From JACKCR01 sp041390305 (lineage in GTDB: Bacteria > Eisenbacteria > RBG-16-71-46 > CAIMUX01), in NCBI GenBank assembly GCA_041390305.1, contig JAWKQE010000008.1, forward strand, positions 138,975 through 202,974: a DNA stretch of 64,000 nt, in the 5' to 3' direction. Positions 23,872-33,574 of this stretch are shown in pieces. Made by a program: the position numbers and the translations under genes. Under the pieces are notes generated by a model that ran no database searches, had not been told where the DNA came from, and saw only the letters and a program-made list of their open reading frames with translations. Every line of letters begins with the position of its first letter. The first letter of the stretch is position 1.

Positions 23872-26724
23872 TCAGGAGCCCTCGTCTTCTCTTTCGGCTT
23901 CCGACTGCCACCGCCTGAGCAGCTCCCACGCCTGGATCGGGGCGACCCCGTCGAGATCGAGGGACCTGAGTTCGCGGATCCAGTCGGGCTCCGGCGGGGC
24001 GAAGAGCGAGAGCTGTGACCTCGGCGCCCGCGCCCGTATCGACACAGATCGCCCACCCTCGGTTCCGTCCCCGATCCCTGGACCGCCATCGCCGACCGGA
24101 TCGGCCCCTCCGATCTCGCCGGCGCCCGGCCTGCCGACAGCAGGGCCGGACCACCCCGTCCCGGCCCCGGCCTGGCCGGCGGTACCCGGAGCATCCCCGG
24201 ACCTCCCGAGGCCTCCCGGAGCGACCCGAGCGGACCGGTTCCGTCCCTCGTGCTCGAGCTCGGCCAGGACCTCTCTCGCCCGCCCGATCACGCCGTCGGG
24301 AATCCCCGCGAGCTGGGCGACGTGGATTCCGTAGCTCCGGTCCGCGCCCCCGGACACGACCTTCCGCACGAACACGATCTCGTCGCCCCACTCCTTCACC
24401 TGGACGTTGAGGTTGTGCACCCCGGGCCGCCGGTCCGCGAGGATCGTGAGCTCGTGGAAGTGGGTCGCGAAGATGGTACGGGGACGCGGCGTCCCCTCCG
24501 CCGAGATCGCTTCCGCGACGGCCCAGGCGATCGCGAGGCCGTCGTAGGTCGACGTCCCCCGCCCGACTTCGTCGAGCAGGACGAGGCTCCGCTCCGTCGC
24601 GTGGTGGAGGATCCGGCTCGTCTCCACCATCTCGAGAAGGAACGTCGACTGACCGCGCGCGAGCGAGTCCTGCGCTCCGACCCGCGTGAAGACGCGGTCG
24701 GCGAGCCCGATCCGGGCCGACGACACCGGGAGGTAGCAGCCGATCTGCGCCAGCACGACGAGGAGACCGACCTGGCGGAGGAACGTCGACTTACCCGCCA
24801 TGTTCGGACCGGTCAGGATCGCGAGCTGCCTCTCCTCCCGATCGAGGTGCGTGTCGTTCGCGATGAACCGGTCGGCCCCGATCGCGCGTTCGACGACCGG
24901 ATGACGCGCGTCGGCCAACTCCAGCACCGGTTCGTCCAGGACCACGGGGCGCACCCAGGCCCCGCGCATCGAGACGTCGGCGAGCGACTGGAGGAAGTCG
25001 AGCGACGCGATCTGCCGGGAGAGCGTCTGGAGAGCGCGCGTCTCCTCGCTGATCCGCGCCACGAGTTCGTTCCAGAGTTCCCGTTCGCGCCGGACAGCGG
25101 TTTCCTCCGCCCCCAACACCTTCTCCTCGAACTCCTTGAGTTCGGGCGTGATGTAGCGCTCCGCCGAAACGAGCGTCTGCTTGCGCTGGTAGTGACCCGG
25201 CACCTTGTCGTGGTGCGCCTTCGTCACTTCGAGGAAGTATCCGAAGACCCTGTTGAACCCGACCTTGAGGTTCGGAATGCCGGTCGCTTCGCGTTCCTGT
25301 TGCTGGAGCCGAGCGATCCACCCCTTCGCGTCGCGGGCGAGCGAACGCGACTCGGCGAGCGTTTCGTCCCAGCTGTCGCGGAAGACGCCGCCGTCCCCGA
25401 GTCCGCTCGGGAGTTCATCGGCGAGGGCGGTGTCGAGTTCGCGGCCGAGCCTGGAAACGCGGTACGCTTCGCTCTCTTCGCCCGGCTCCTCGCCCCCGTC
25501 TTCGGGATCGCCTTCGATCCAGGGCAGGATGTCCCGGGTGGGATCGAGTTCGTCGACGAGCTCGCTCACCTCCGGCACATGGAGGAGCGTGGAACGGAGC
25601 GCACCGAGGTCACGCGGGGAGACGCGTTGGCAGTGGAGCCTGGCGAGGATCCGTTCGATGTCCGCGGTGTGGCCGAGTGCGTCCCGGAGTCGTCCGCGCG
25701 CGGCCTCGGGCCGGAGCGCTTCGATCGCGTCCTGGCGCCGGAGAATCTCGTTCCGGTCCGACGAGGGCCGCCTGAGCTCCTGGCGAAGGCGACGGGCACC
25801 GGACGCCGTGCGGGTCCGATCGAGCACGTGGACGAGCGTCGCCTCGCGCGTCGCTCCCGGCATCGGATCGAGGATCTCGAGAGAACGGAGCGTCGATTCG
25901 TCGAGCACGAGCCCGGTCCCGGGACGAAGCCGACGGATCCGGTTCCAGTGCCGGAGGTCCGATTGCTTCTGCCCCCGCACGTATTCGAGGAGCGCTCCGC
26001 CCGCGGCGAGCCCGGGCCCGAGGTCACCGCACTCGAAACCGTCGAGGGTGGCCACGCCGAGATGATCTTCGAGTGCGCGGCGTCCCTTCTCCTTCCCGAA
26101 CCGCCACACGTCGAGTTCGGTCGTGAACGGACGTCGCTCCAGGCGCACGAGCCAACGTTGCACGCGCTCGTGCGTGTCCGAGGTCCAGAGGATCTCCGCC
26201 GGCTGCGTCCGGACGATCTCTTCCTCCGCGTCCGTCTCCGAGAGATCGCCGAGCCAGAGTTCCCCGGTCGAGACATCCCCGATCGCGATCCCGAACCGGT
26301 CTCCGTCGGCATGGAGGGCGACGAGGTAGTTGTTCGTGGAAGCGTCGAGCTGCGAGTCCGCGAGCGCGGTGCCGGGAGAGAGCACCTCGACCACTTTGCG
26401 TTCGAGGAGCTTCTTTCCCGCACCCGGCTCCTCCACCTGCTCGCAGATCGCGACGCGGTGGCCGGCGGCGAGGAGCTTCGCGATGTGCCCTTCCGCGCTG
26501 TGCCAAGGGAATCCCGCGAGCGGAATCGGCTCCGGATCGCCGGCGTTCCGGCTCGTGAGCACGATCGAGGTGACGCGGGAGAGGACTTCGGCGTCCTCGA
26601 AGAACGTCTCGTAGAAGTCCCCCATCCGGAAGAGGAGGATCGCGTCCGGGTGTTCCGCCTTGGCCCGGAGGTACTGCACCATCATCGGGGTCTGGGCGGC
26701 ACGCCCCACAGCCCCCTTGCTCAT
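23872..26724 (-). CDS. mutS: DNA mismatch repair protein MutS
   Basis: Recognises base mismatches and loops. 950 residues, about 90 more than usual. The N-terminal mismatch-binding domain has TPMMVQYLRAKAEHPDAILL and the Phe-x-Glu-type element MGDFYETFFEDA. The ATPase has Walker A TGPNMAGKSTFLRQ near residue 640 and Walker B LVLLDEVGRGTSTYDGLA. A Gly/Ala/Pro-rich, probably disordered insertion of about 65 residues separates the ATPase from the C-terminal QLSLFAPP dimerisation tail. The start overlaps the SPOR gene stop by 4 nt. Confidence 0.97.
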   Translation of the reverse strand: MSKGAVGRAAQTPMMVQYLRAKAEHPDAILLFRMGDFYETFFEDAEVLSRVTSIVLTSRNAGDPEPIPLAGFPWHSAEGHIAKLLAAGHRVAICEQVEEPGAGKKLLERKVVEVLSPGTALADSQLDASTNNYLVALHADGDRFGIAIGDVSTGELWLGDLSETDAEEEIVRTQPAEILWTSDTHERVQRWLVRLERRPFTTELDVWRFGKEKGRRALEDHLGVATLDGFECGDLGPGLAAGGALLEYVRGQKQSDLRHWNRIRRLRPGTGLVLDESTLRSLEILDPMPGATREATLVHVLDRTRTASGARRLRQELRRPSSDRNEILRRQDAIEALRPEAARGRLRDALGHTADIERILARLHCQRVSPRDLGALRSTLLHVPEVSELVDELDPTRDILPWIEGDPEDGGEEPGEESEAYRVSRLGRELDTALADELPSGLGDGGVFRDSWDETLAESRSLARDAKGWIARLQQQEREATGIPNLKVGFNRVFGYFLEVTKAHHDKVPGHYQRKQTLVSAERYITPELKEFEEKVLGAEETAVRRERELWNELVARISEETRALQTLSRQIASLDFLQSLADVSMRGAWVRPVVLDEPVLELADARHPVVERAIGADRFIANDTHLDREERQLAILTGPNMAGKSTFLRQVGLLVVLAQIGCYLPVSSARIGLADRVFTRVGAQDSLARGQSTFLLEMVETSRILHHATERSLVLLDEVGRGTSTYDGLAIAWAVAEAISAEGTPRPRTIFATHFHELTILADRRPGVHNLNVQVKEWGDEIVFVRKVVSGGADRSYGIHVAQLAGIPDGVIGRAREVLAELEHEGRNRSARVAPGGLGRSGDAPGTAGQAGAGTGWSGPAVGRPGAGEIGGADPVGDGGPGIGDGTEGGRSVSIRARAPRSQLSLFAPPEPDWIRELRSLDLDGVAPIQAWELLRRWQSEAEREDEGS

Positions 26725-28067
26725 GGCTCCACGCGAACGAGCTGGTAGGGCAGTCCGTCGAGGATCCGATTCGCCAGGGCCTCGGCCTCCGCGCGGGAGG
26801 ATGCGGCGCCGAGCCGGATCCGGTAGACACGTCCGCCCGACGCATCGGAGCCCCGCTCGAGCCGGACGGATAGGCCACGCGCGGTGAGACGTTCCATCTC
26901 ACTCCGGGCGAGCTCGCGATCCCCGTACGCCGCGAGCTGGATGACGAAGAGATCCTCTCCGGATCGTGAAGGAACTTCGGAGCGGGCGTCGCGCGTCGCC
27001 GCGCTCTCTCTCCCACCCGGCTCCTCCGCGAGGATGCCCTCCGCGCCGTCGCCCCATTTCACGGACTCGACCGAGCCGGGCTCGACCCGTCCACCGTTTC
27101 CTACCTGGCTCGCGAACTCGGAGCCCCCCTTGGACGACGGGGGCGCGATCGACTCGCCGGAACGGAGCGCCGCGAAGACGAGCCCCCGCTCGGGCGAGAC
27201 CTTGAGCTCCTGGTCCCATCCCTCGATCGGCGCGGGATCGAACATCGGGTTCTTCTTCGTGTCCTTCTCCAGCTCCTTGGCCCGTTCCGTGATGAGGGCG
27301 GCGCGGTATGCCATCGGCCCGAGGGCGCCGCTCTCGCGGGCGCGCCCCTCCGCTTCGAGGTAGCGACGCATCGCCACCGTCAGCTCGCCCGAACGGGTGG
27401 CCGCGTCGCCTTCCGCCAGTTCCGTGAGCACGTGATAGAAGGGCGCGCGCTCGACACTCTCTCCGGGTCCGCTCCCGGTCGAGGTGGTCCGCCGCTTCCC
27501 GGGAACCGCGGAGTCTGCGTGACCTTCGCCCGTGCCGGCGCCCGCTCCACCCTCTCCCGCGGCATCGCCCTCCTGCCCGCCCGACTCGTCATCAGAACCG
27601 GCCGCGTCCTCGCGGCTTCCCGCACCAGAACTGCCCGAGCCACCGTCGGGGGTCGTTCCCGTCACGATGTTCTCGACCTGCTCTCTCCAGAAGGCGGCAC
27701 GCGCAACGACGGCGGCGTCGTGGGCGAGAGACTCCGCGCGTCGGAAGTAGTCGAGGGCGTCGCCCAGTCGGCCGAGCGCGTACTCGTACTGGCCGAGCCA
27801 GATCCCCGCTTCGGCCGCGACGTCGCCATCCTCGGACCCGGCCAGGATCCGTTCCATCTGGATGCGCGCGTCCGCCGCCGAATCTTCCTTGCGCGCGGAC
27901 TCGTAGCGGTCACGCGCATCGCCTCTCGCGAACGAAGGGGACGCGGAGCAGAGGAGCAGCATCACGCTCCCGGCCACGACTCCGATCGTGACTCCCGCCG
28001 CGACTCTGACCGCGGCTCCTGCCCTGCGCATCTCGTGCACGTGGGGAGACACGACGCGAGGCCTCAT
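26721..28067 (-). CDS. Periplasmic SPOR-domain protein
   Basis: 448 residues from ATG 28067, which overlaps the lapB stop (ATGA). A later Met at 28031 is an alternative. An N-terminal hydrophobic signal (VAAGVTIGVVAGSVMLLLCSA) is followed by helical TPR-like repeats (GIWLGQYEYALGRLGDALDY). A Gly/Ser/Glu/Asp low-complexity linker of about 70 residues comes next, then more helices. The SPOR domain is in the last 80 residues (EDLFVIQLAAYGDRELARSE). SPOR domains bind denuded septal glycan, so a division-site role is likely. Confidence 0.85.
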   Translation of the reverse strand: MRPRVVSPHVHEMRRAGAAVRVAAGVTIGVVAGSVMLLLCSASPSFARGDARDRYESARKEDSAADARIQMERILAGSEDGDVAAEAGIWLGQYEYALGRLGDALDYFRRAESLAHDAAVVARAAFWREQVENIVTGTTPDGGSGSSGAGSREDAAGSDDESGGQEGDAAGEGGAGAGTGEGHADSAVPGKRRTTSTGSGPGESVERAPFYHVLTELAEGDAATRSGELTVAMRRYLEAEGRARESGALGPMAYRAALITERAKELEKDTKKNPMFDPAPIEGWDQELKVSPERGLVFAALRSGESIAPPSSKGGSEFASQVGNGGRVEPGSVESVKWGDGAEGILAEEPGGRESAATRDARSEVPSRSGEDLFVIQLAAYGDRELARSEMERLTARGLSVRLERGSDASGGRVYRIRLGAASSRAEAEALANRILDGLPYQLVRVEP

Positions 28068-29161
28068 CCGTCGTTGCGGCCGGACAGGGCCAGTCCCGAC
28101 GAGGAGCCGGGCTCCCAACTCTCGACGAGCGCTTCCATCTCCCTGACCGCGGCTTCGTTCTGTCCGCACTGGAGCTGACACTGAATCAGACTCCGGCGCG
28201 CGTCCTGTCTGCCCGGATCGCTGGCCAGGAGAGACTGGAGGACGTGGATCGCCTCCTCCGGCCGTCCACGCCGGCGATGCATGTCGGCCAGTGCAACCGC
28301 GGCGGCACTCGGATCGGAACTCTCCTCGACGAGACGTTCGTAGACCTCGAGGAGGTCGCCGAACTTCCCCATCTCGTAGTACGAACGCTCGAGACGCGGA
28401 AAGACCGAGCGGGACCGGTCCGGATGGTTGCGCGCGAATCCGAGCCACTGCTCCGCGGCCTTGTCGTGGTCACCGAGGGCCGCATGGACGTCACCCAGAA
28501 GCACGCGGGCTTCCCCGTCCGTGGCTCCGAGCGCGATCGCTTCTTCGAGAAGCGTGCGCGCGTTGGTCGCCTGTCCCGCCTCGAGCCGCTCTCTCGCCGC
28601 TTCGATCCGGAGTTCGTGCGGACGCGGCCTGGCCGTGCCGGGCGCCTGCCGCTCCCACTCGTCGAGCGCCTCGAACGCGGCGCTCCACTCGTGACGCGCG
28701 CGGTGGGCCTGCGCGAGCGCGCGGAGTGCGATCAGGTTGCGCTTGCTCGACTGACGGATCTCCTGCCCGAGCCGGAGCACTTCGGTCCAGTTCTCCAGCG
28801 CGACCTGGTCTTCGAGGAGGCTCTCCCGCACACGCGCACGCAGCTCGCTCGACTCGACGTTCCGCGCCGCGAGGCTCGCGTGGATCTTCTGCGCCTTGGA
28901 CGGATGGCCCATGGACCGGACCAGGTCTCCCAAGCGGAGGTATGCCCCGACGTTGTCCGGCTCTTCGCGCGCGACGCGCTCCAGCGCCCGGACCGCGCCG
29001 TTCTTCTGACCGCGCACGAGCGCATCGATCGTCTCGAGATACGCAGCGGTTGCGCTCCACGGCTCCCGGGTCTTGCGTCGGCTCAGCAGCCACGGCAGTC
29101 CGATCGCGGAAAGCACGAGCAGGAGCACCAGAATGAGGAGCCAGAACTGTCCGGTGGTCAT
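28064..29161 (-). CDS. lapB: LapB/YciM-like membrane-anchored TPR protein
   Basis: 365 residues. One N-terminal membrane helix (FWLLILVLLLVLSAIGLPWLL) is followed by about nine TPR units from residue 40. In E. coli LapB tunes LpxC stability with FtsH and so sets LPS level; its C-terminal rubredoxin-like zinc domain (two CxxC) is needed. Here no such cysteine pairs occur, only CQLQC near the end, so the metal domain is missing. ATG 29161 follows AGGAG. It sits directly after lapA, the enteric gene pair. Confidence 0.82.
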   Translation of the reverse strand: MTTGQFWLLILVLLLVLSAIGLPWLLSRRKTREPWSATAAYLETIDALVRGQKNGAVRALERVAREEPDNVGAYLRLGDLVRSMGHPSKAQKIHASLAARNVESSELRARVRESLLEDQVALENWTEVLRLGQEIRQSSKRNLIALRALAQAHRARHEWSAAFEALDEWERQAPGTARPRPHELRIEAARERLEAGQATNARTLLEEAIALGATDGEARVLLGDVHAALGDHDKAAEQWLGFARNHPDRSRSVFPRLERSYYEMGKFGDLLEVYERLVEESSDPSAAAVALADMHRRRGRPEEAIHVLQSLLASDPGRQDARRSLIQCQLQCGQNEAAVREMEALVESWEPGSSSGLALSGRNDG

Positions 29162-29204
29162 CGCCAACTCCTGAGGTTGTCGCCTATCGCGTCTGCCTTC
29201 GGCA

Positions 29205-29546
29205 TCACCGGGACGTCGTGCCGCCGGAAACGGCGTCGTCGTTCACCGGAAGGTCTTCCAGGGTGATGCTCCGGAGCTGATGCAGCTCCTCCGAGACCTT
29301 GCGGTTCTCCTTCCGGAGCCGGGAGATCTGGGTGCGGAGTTTGAGATCCTGGAAGAGATGGACCACCGCAAAGGTCAGCAGCCCCGCGAGATAGGAGTAG
29401 AGCATCGCGATGGCGAGCGGCATCACGAAAGGCGCCTTCCTCACGAGGGGCAGAGTGAGCGCGACGGACTGGGTGTTGTTCCAACCGATGATGGCCAGCG
29501 TCGTCACGAGGAGGATGGCGAGGATCATCTTGAGCAATGAAAGCAT
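29205..29546 (-). CDS. lapA: LapA-domain (DUF1049) inner membrane protein
   Basis: 113 residues. Two transmembrane helices (MILAILLVTTLAIIGW and PLAIAMLYSYLAGLLTFAVV) are separated by NNTQSVALTLPLV. A cytoplasmic coiled coil (LRTQISRLRKENRKVSEEL) follows. This is the LapA layout. It pairs with LapB in LPS assembly control in E. coli. A good promoter lies upstream, and it heads the operon lapA-lapB-SPOR-mutS. Confidence 0.88.
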   Translation of the reverse strand: MLSLLKMILAILLVTTLAIIGWNNTQSVALTLPLVRKAPFVMPLAIAMLYSYLAGLLTFAVVHLFQDLKLRTQISRLRKENRKVSEELHQLRSITLEDLPVNDDAVSGGTTSR

Positions 29547-29639
29547 GGATCAGCCGTCTCCCGTTCGCCGGAAAACCCCTGCAGGATCGGAGAACTCCAT
29601 GTACTTCACCCTGCTAGGCGTGTTCGTCACGGCACCGGC

Positions 29640-29668
29640 ATTCTAGGAACGCTACCAGAGGGGGGCAA
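29640..29668 (-). promoter_or_regulatory. Sigma-70-type promoter of the lapA operon
   Basis: Minus-strand TTGCCC (29668-29663), 17-nt spacer, TAGAAT (29645-29640). It lies about 95 nt upstream of the lapA ATG. Confidence 0.65.
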
Positions 29669-29817
29669 GGGAAACTAGGGAGATGCGAGCGCCGGAAACA
29701 CGGGCTCCAGGGATGCGGGCACCGGGAACACCCGTGATCGCGTGACAGAGTGCGCCTCGGCGGCGCGCCTCTGCCCGAGGCCCCGGGAATGGGAACGCAG
29801 AGCGCCAGGAACGGGAA

Positions 29818-29843
29818 CGGCGACGAGGTCTCCCCCGTCGCCG
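29818..29843 (-). terminator. Hairpin downstream of rpsA
   Basis: CGGCGACG pairs perfectly with CGTCGCCG over a 10-nt loop, 60 nt after the rpsA stop. No T run follows, so termination is plausible but not certain. Confidence 0.45.
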
Positions 29844-29903
29844 CTCTAGTCTACGCAGACCGTCCGCCGTCCGTGAGGACAGCGCACGCATCATCTAAGG
29901 CAC

Positions 29904-31727
29904 TCAGTCCTCGTCGGACTCGTCGGAGGCATCGTCCTCACCGTCAGCCGGAGCTTCCGGCTTCTGGATCGGCTCCCGAGCCTCGCTGTGCTTGGAGACG
30001 AACGCCTGCTGCTCTTCCTCGTTCGCCTGCTCGAGCCAGGTCTTGATCGAGAGCACCATGCGGTGGTTCGCGAGGTCGATCCGAGTGACCTGCATCGGCA
30101 CGTCGTCGTCCTCGAGGAAGTGGTTCGTCGGATCCTTCGACTCGTCGATGCCGAGCTGGCCGGCCGGGACGAAGCCCTCGACCTCTTCATCGACGATGAC
30201 GATGATGCCGCGGTCCATGGTCTTGACGACCTTGCCCGTGACGTTCCGACCGACCGGGTACTCCTCGACGAGACGCGGCCACGGATCCTCACCGGCCTGC
30301 TTGAGGCCGAGGGAGATCCGGCGGTTCTCCTTGTCGATGTTGAGGACGCGGACCTCGACCTCCTGACCCTTCTTCAGGATCTCCGACGGGTGGTTGACCC
30401 GACGAGTCCAGGAGAGGTCGGAGATGTGGACGAGACCGTCGATCCCGTCCTCGAGCTCCACGAACGCACCGAAGTTCGTCAGGTTGCGGACCTTGCCGTG
30501 AACGGCGAGGCCGACCGGGTACTTCTCGTCGAGCGTGAGCCACGGATCCGGCTCCACCTGCTTGAGGCCGAGCGAGATCTTCTCGTGGTCCTTGTCGACC
30601 TTGAGCACCATGCACTCCACCTCCTGACCCTCGGTGAGGATCTTGTTGGGGTGGCGGATGTGCTTGGTCCAGGACATCTCGGAGACGTGGATGAGACCCT
30701 CGACGCCCTTCTCCAGCTCGACGAACGCACCGTACTCGGTGATCGAGACGACGCGGCCCGTGACCTTGGTACCGACCGGGTACTTGTCCTCGACGCGCTC
30801 CCACGGGTACTCCGTGAGCTGCTTGAGACCGAGGCTGATCCGCTCGCGCTCGACCTCGAACGAGAGCACCTTGACCTCGACCTCGTCTCCCACCTGGACG
30901 ACCTCGGATGGGTGACGCACCCGACCCCAGGAGATGTCCGTGATGTGGAGGAGACCGTCGATTCCACCGAGGTCGATGAACGCACCGAAATCGGTGATGT
31001 TCTTGACGTAGCCCTTCCGGACCTGACCGACCTCGAGCTCCTTGATGAGCGTCTCCTTCGCCGCACTCCGCTCTTCCTCGAGCACGAGACGACGCGAGAC
31101 GACGATGTTCCGGCGACGCTTGTTGAGCTTGATGATCTTGAACTGCAGCGTCTCGCCCATGAGCTCTTCCACCGAGTGCGGCGGACGGAGCGCGATCTGG
31201 CTGCCGGGGAGGAACGCCTCGACGCCGAAGAGATCGACGACGGCGCCACCCTTGATCTTCCGGGTGATCCGGCCCTCGACCACCTCACCACGGTCGGCCG
31301 CGTCACGAACGCGATCCCAGACCTTGAGGAAGTCGGCGCGCTGCTTCGACAGCACGACGAGACCGTCCTGGTTCTCCATCTTCTCGAGGAAGACGTCGAA
31401 CTCGTCCCCCACCTTGATCGCATCGGAGTCACCGAACTCGTCGAGCGGAATGACGCCTTCGGACTTGAATCCGATGTCGACGACGACCTGCTCCTGGTCG
31501 ACGCGCAGGATCTTTCCGCGGAGGATTTCACCCTCCTCGATCTTGTGCATCGAGCCGTCGTACATCTTGAGGAGTGCTTCGAGCTCGGATTGATCGCGCT
31601 CGTCCTCGTCGTCGATGTTCATGATCGCGTCCACCGTGAGTGGACGTGGTGCCTTCGGCTTCTCCGTGGCGACGCTGGTGTCGTCGGAGTCCGGTTCGAG
31701 GTGTGGGTTGCGAGTCTCTTCTTGCAT
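29904..31727 (-). CDS. rpsA: 30S ribosomal protein S1
   Basis: mRNA-binding ribosomal protein, 607 residues. Six S1/OB repeats run from about residue 60 to 560. Repeats 3-6 are the best preserved (VKNITDFGAFIDLGG, VSITEYGAFVELEKGVEGLIH, VRNLTNFGAFVELEDGIDGL, VVKTMDRGIIVIVDEEVEG). The ends are acidic and disordered (DGEDDASDESDED at the C-terminus). Size and six-repeat layout match Gram-negative S1. It has its own promoter and no gene directly downstream. Confidence 0.98.
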   Translation of the reverse strand: MQEETRNPHLEPDSDDTSVATEKPKAPRPLTVDAIMNIDDEDERDQSELEALLKMYDGSMHKIEEGEILRGKILRVDQEQVVVDIGFKSEGVIPLDEFGDSDAIKVGDEFDVFLEKMENQDGLVVLSKQRADFLKVWDRVRDAADRGEVVEGRITRKIKGGAVVDLFGVEAFLPGSQIALRPPHSVEELMGETLQFKIIKLNKRRRNIVVSRRLVLEEERSAAKETLIKELEVGQVRKGYVKNITDFGAFIDLGGIDGLLHITDISWGRVRHPSEVVQVGDEVEVKVLSFEVERERISLGLKQLTEYPWERVEDKYPVGTKVTGRVVSITEYGAFVELEKGVEGLIHVSEMSWTKHIRHPNKILTEGQEVECMVLKVDKDHEKISLGLKQVEPDPWLTLDEKYPVGLAVHGKVRNLTNFGAFVELEDGIDGLVHISDLSWTRRVNHPSEILKKGQEVEVRVLNIDKENRRISLGLKQAGEDPWPRLVEEYPVGRNVTGKVVKTMDRGIIVIVDEEVEGFVPAGQLGIDESKDPTNHFLEDDDVPMQVTRIDLANHRMVLSIKTWLEQANEEEQQAFVSKHSEAREPIQKPEAPADGEDDASDESDED

Positions 31728-31866
31728 CGATTCAGGTTCTCCTGGAGCGGCTGGGAACGCGGACTGTGAGTGGTCCCTTCGCCGTCCGGGGTTCGGGTTC
31801 GGGACGTTCCGGAACTCGAAACCGATTTGGTTCCAGCCTGGTACGCCCGTTGACGGACAAGCGAGG

Positions 31867-31894
31867 AGTATACCAAGCGGGAGGAATCACACAA
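31867..31894 (-). promoter_or_regulatory. Sigma-70-type promoter of rpsA
   Basis: Minus-strand TTGTGT (31894-31889), 16-nt spacer, TATACT (31872-31867). The leader to the ATG at 31727 is about 130 nt, long enough for S1-type autoregulation, though no specific element was identified. Confidence 0.65.
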
Positions 31895-31940
31895 TCCAAA
31901 GGTTGCGGGCGATGGAGGGAGATCCGACGAGAGCCCCAGC

Positions 31941-31957
31941 GGGGGGAGGCGCCCCCC
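31941..31957 (-). terminator. G6/C6 hairpin between plsC and rpsA
   Basis: GGGGGG-5 nt-CCCCCC lies in the gap after plsC and before the rpsA promoter. It lacks a T run. It is placed to end the scpA-plsC operon. The rest of the 314-bp gap shows only the rpsA promoter and leader. Confidence 0.4.
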
Positions 31958-32041
31958 TAACGCCCCAAGCCACGCACCTGCAACATCTTACAGCATCCAC
32001 TGCACATCGAGAGCGAACAGCCGGGCCAAAGACTGGGGGCG

Positions 32042-32794
<753 letters not shown>

Positions 32795-32802
32795 CGTCCT
32801 TC

Positions 32803-33516
32803 TTACTGATCCAGGCCCTCGGTGGCCCGGTGCTCGTTCCACATCCGGACGATCCTGTCCACCTGATCCTCCAGTGACCCGAGGGACGTGTCGAAGAGAA
32901 CGGCGTCCTCGGCCTGGCGGAGTGGAGAGTGCTCCCGCCCAGAGTCGCGGGCGTCGCGTTCGGCCAGGTCCCGCTCGACCTCGGACTCCGGAACCTCCCG
33001 ACCCAACCGAACGTGGTCGAGCCAGCGCCTGTGTGCGCGCACTCGAACGTCCGCGGTGAGGAACAGTTTGAGGTCCGCGTCCGGGAACACGACCGTACCG
33101 ATGTCCCGGCCTTCGACCACCATCGGGCCCCGATGGGCGGCGCCTCTCAGGAGCTCTCGTACGACGAGACGGACGTCCTCACGCACGGCGATCTTGGAGG
33201 AAGCACGCGTCACCTCGGGACTCCGGATCTCGTCTCCGATGAGGACATCGTCGAGCCAGACCTCGAAGCGGGTCCCGTGAGGAACGACGCGGATCGTCAG
33301 CGAGCCGAGCGCCTCCGGAATGCGGGGGTCGTCACTCTCGGTGATCCCCATTCGCGAGAGCGCGAGCGCGACGGTGCGGTAGATCGAACCGGAGTCCACG
33401 TAGGCGAACCCGATCCGCGCCGCCACTCCGGCGGCCGTCGAGGTCTTTCCGGTGGCCGATGCGCCGTCGATCGCGATGACCGGATGCGTCCACTCTCCAT
33501 TCACGCTCGGGCTCAT
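32803..33516 (-). CDS. cmk: Cytidylate kinase
   Basis: Phosphorylates CMP and dCMP. 237 residues from ATG 33516. P-loop IDGASATGKTSTAAGVA, DSGSIYRTVALAL, the substrate region VVEGRDIGTVVFPDADLKLF and lid RDARDSGREHSPLRQA are all present. Start choice is uncertain: the frame continues upstream to GTG 33570 (preceded by GGAGG) and GTG 33588, the latter overlapping aroA. The shorter form begins right before the family core. Confidence 0.93.
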   Translation of the reverse strand: MSPSVNGEWTHPVIAIDGASATGKTSTAAGVAARIGFAYVDSGSIYRTVALALSRMGITESDDPRIPEALGSLTIRVVPHGTRFEVWLDDVLIGDEIRSPEVTRASSKIAVREDVRLVVRELLRGAAHRGPMVVEGRDIGTVVFPDADLKLFLTADVRVRAHRRWLDHVRLGREVPESEVERDLAERDARDSGREHSPLRQAEDAVLFDTSLGSLEDQVDRIVRMWNEHRATEGLDQ

Positions 33517-33574
33517 GTGGGCACCACCGTCCTCGCTGCGTCTCGTGCTGCCGGGGTCACTGTTCCTCACGTCT

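Larger units (their letters stand above)
29547..29903. other. Intergenic region between lapA and rpsA
   Basis: 357 bp without a gene. It holds the lapA promoter (29640-29668), two imperfect copies of a unit of about 29 bp around 29680-29738 (gatgcgagcgccggaaacac and gatgcgggcaccgggaacac), and a hairpin after rpsA at 29818-29843. Short reading frames here are the translated repeat and have no coding support. Confidence 0.6.

Noticed and set aside
24250..26748. An 832-codon plus-strand open frame opposite mutS
   Set aside because: It is the antisense shadow of a high-GC gene. The mutS frame has all family motifs; the opposite frame has none and no ribosome binding site.
29652..29894. An 80-codon frame with a GARIPGARVSGARI-type repeat
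   Set aside because: It is the translation of a short imperfect tandem DNA repeat in the lapA-rpsA gap, overlapping the lapA promoter, without a start signal.
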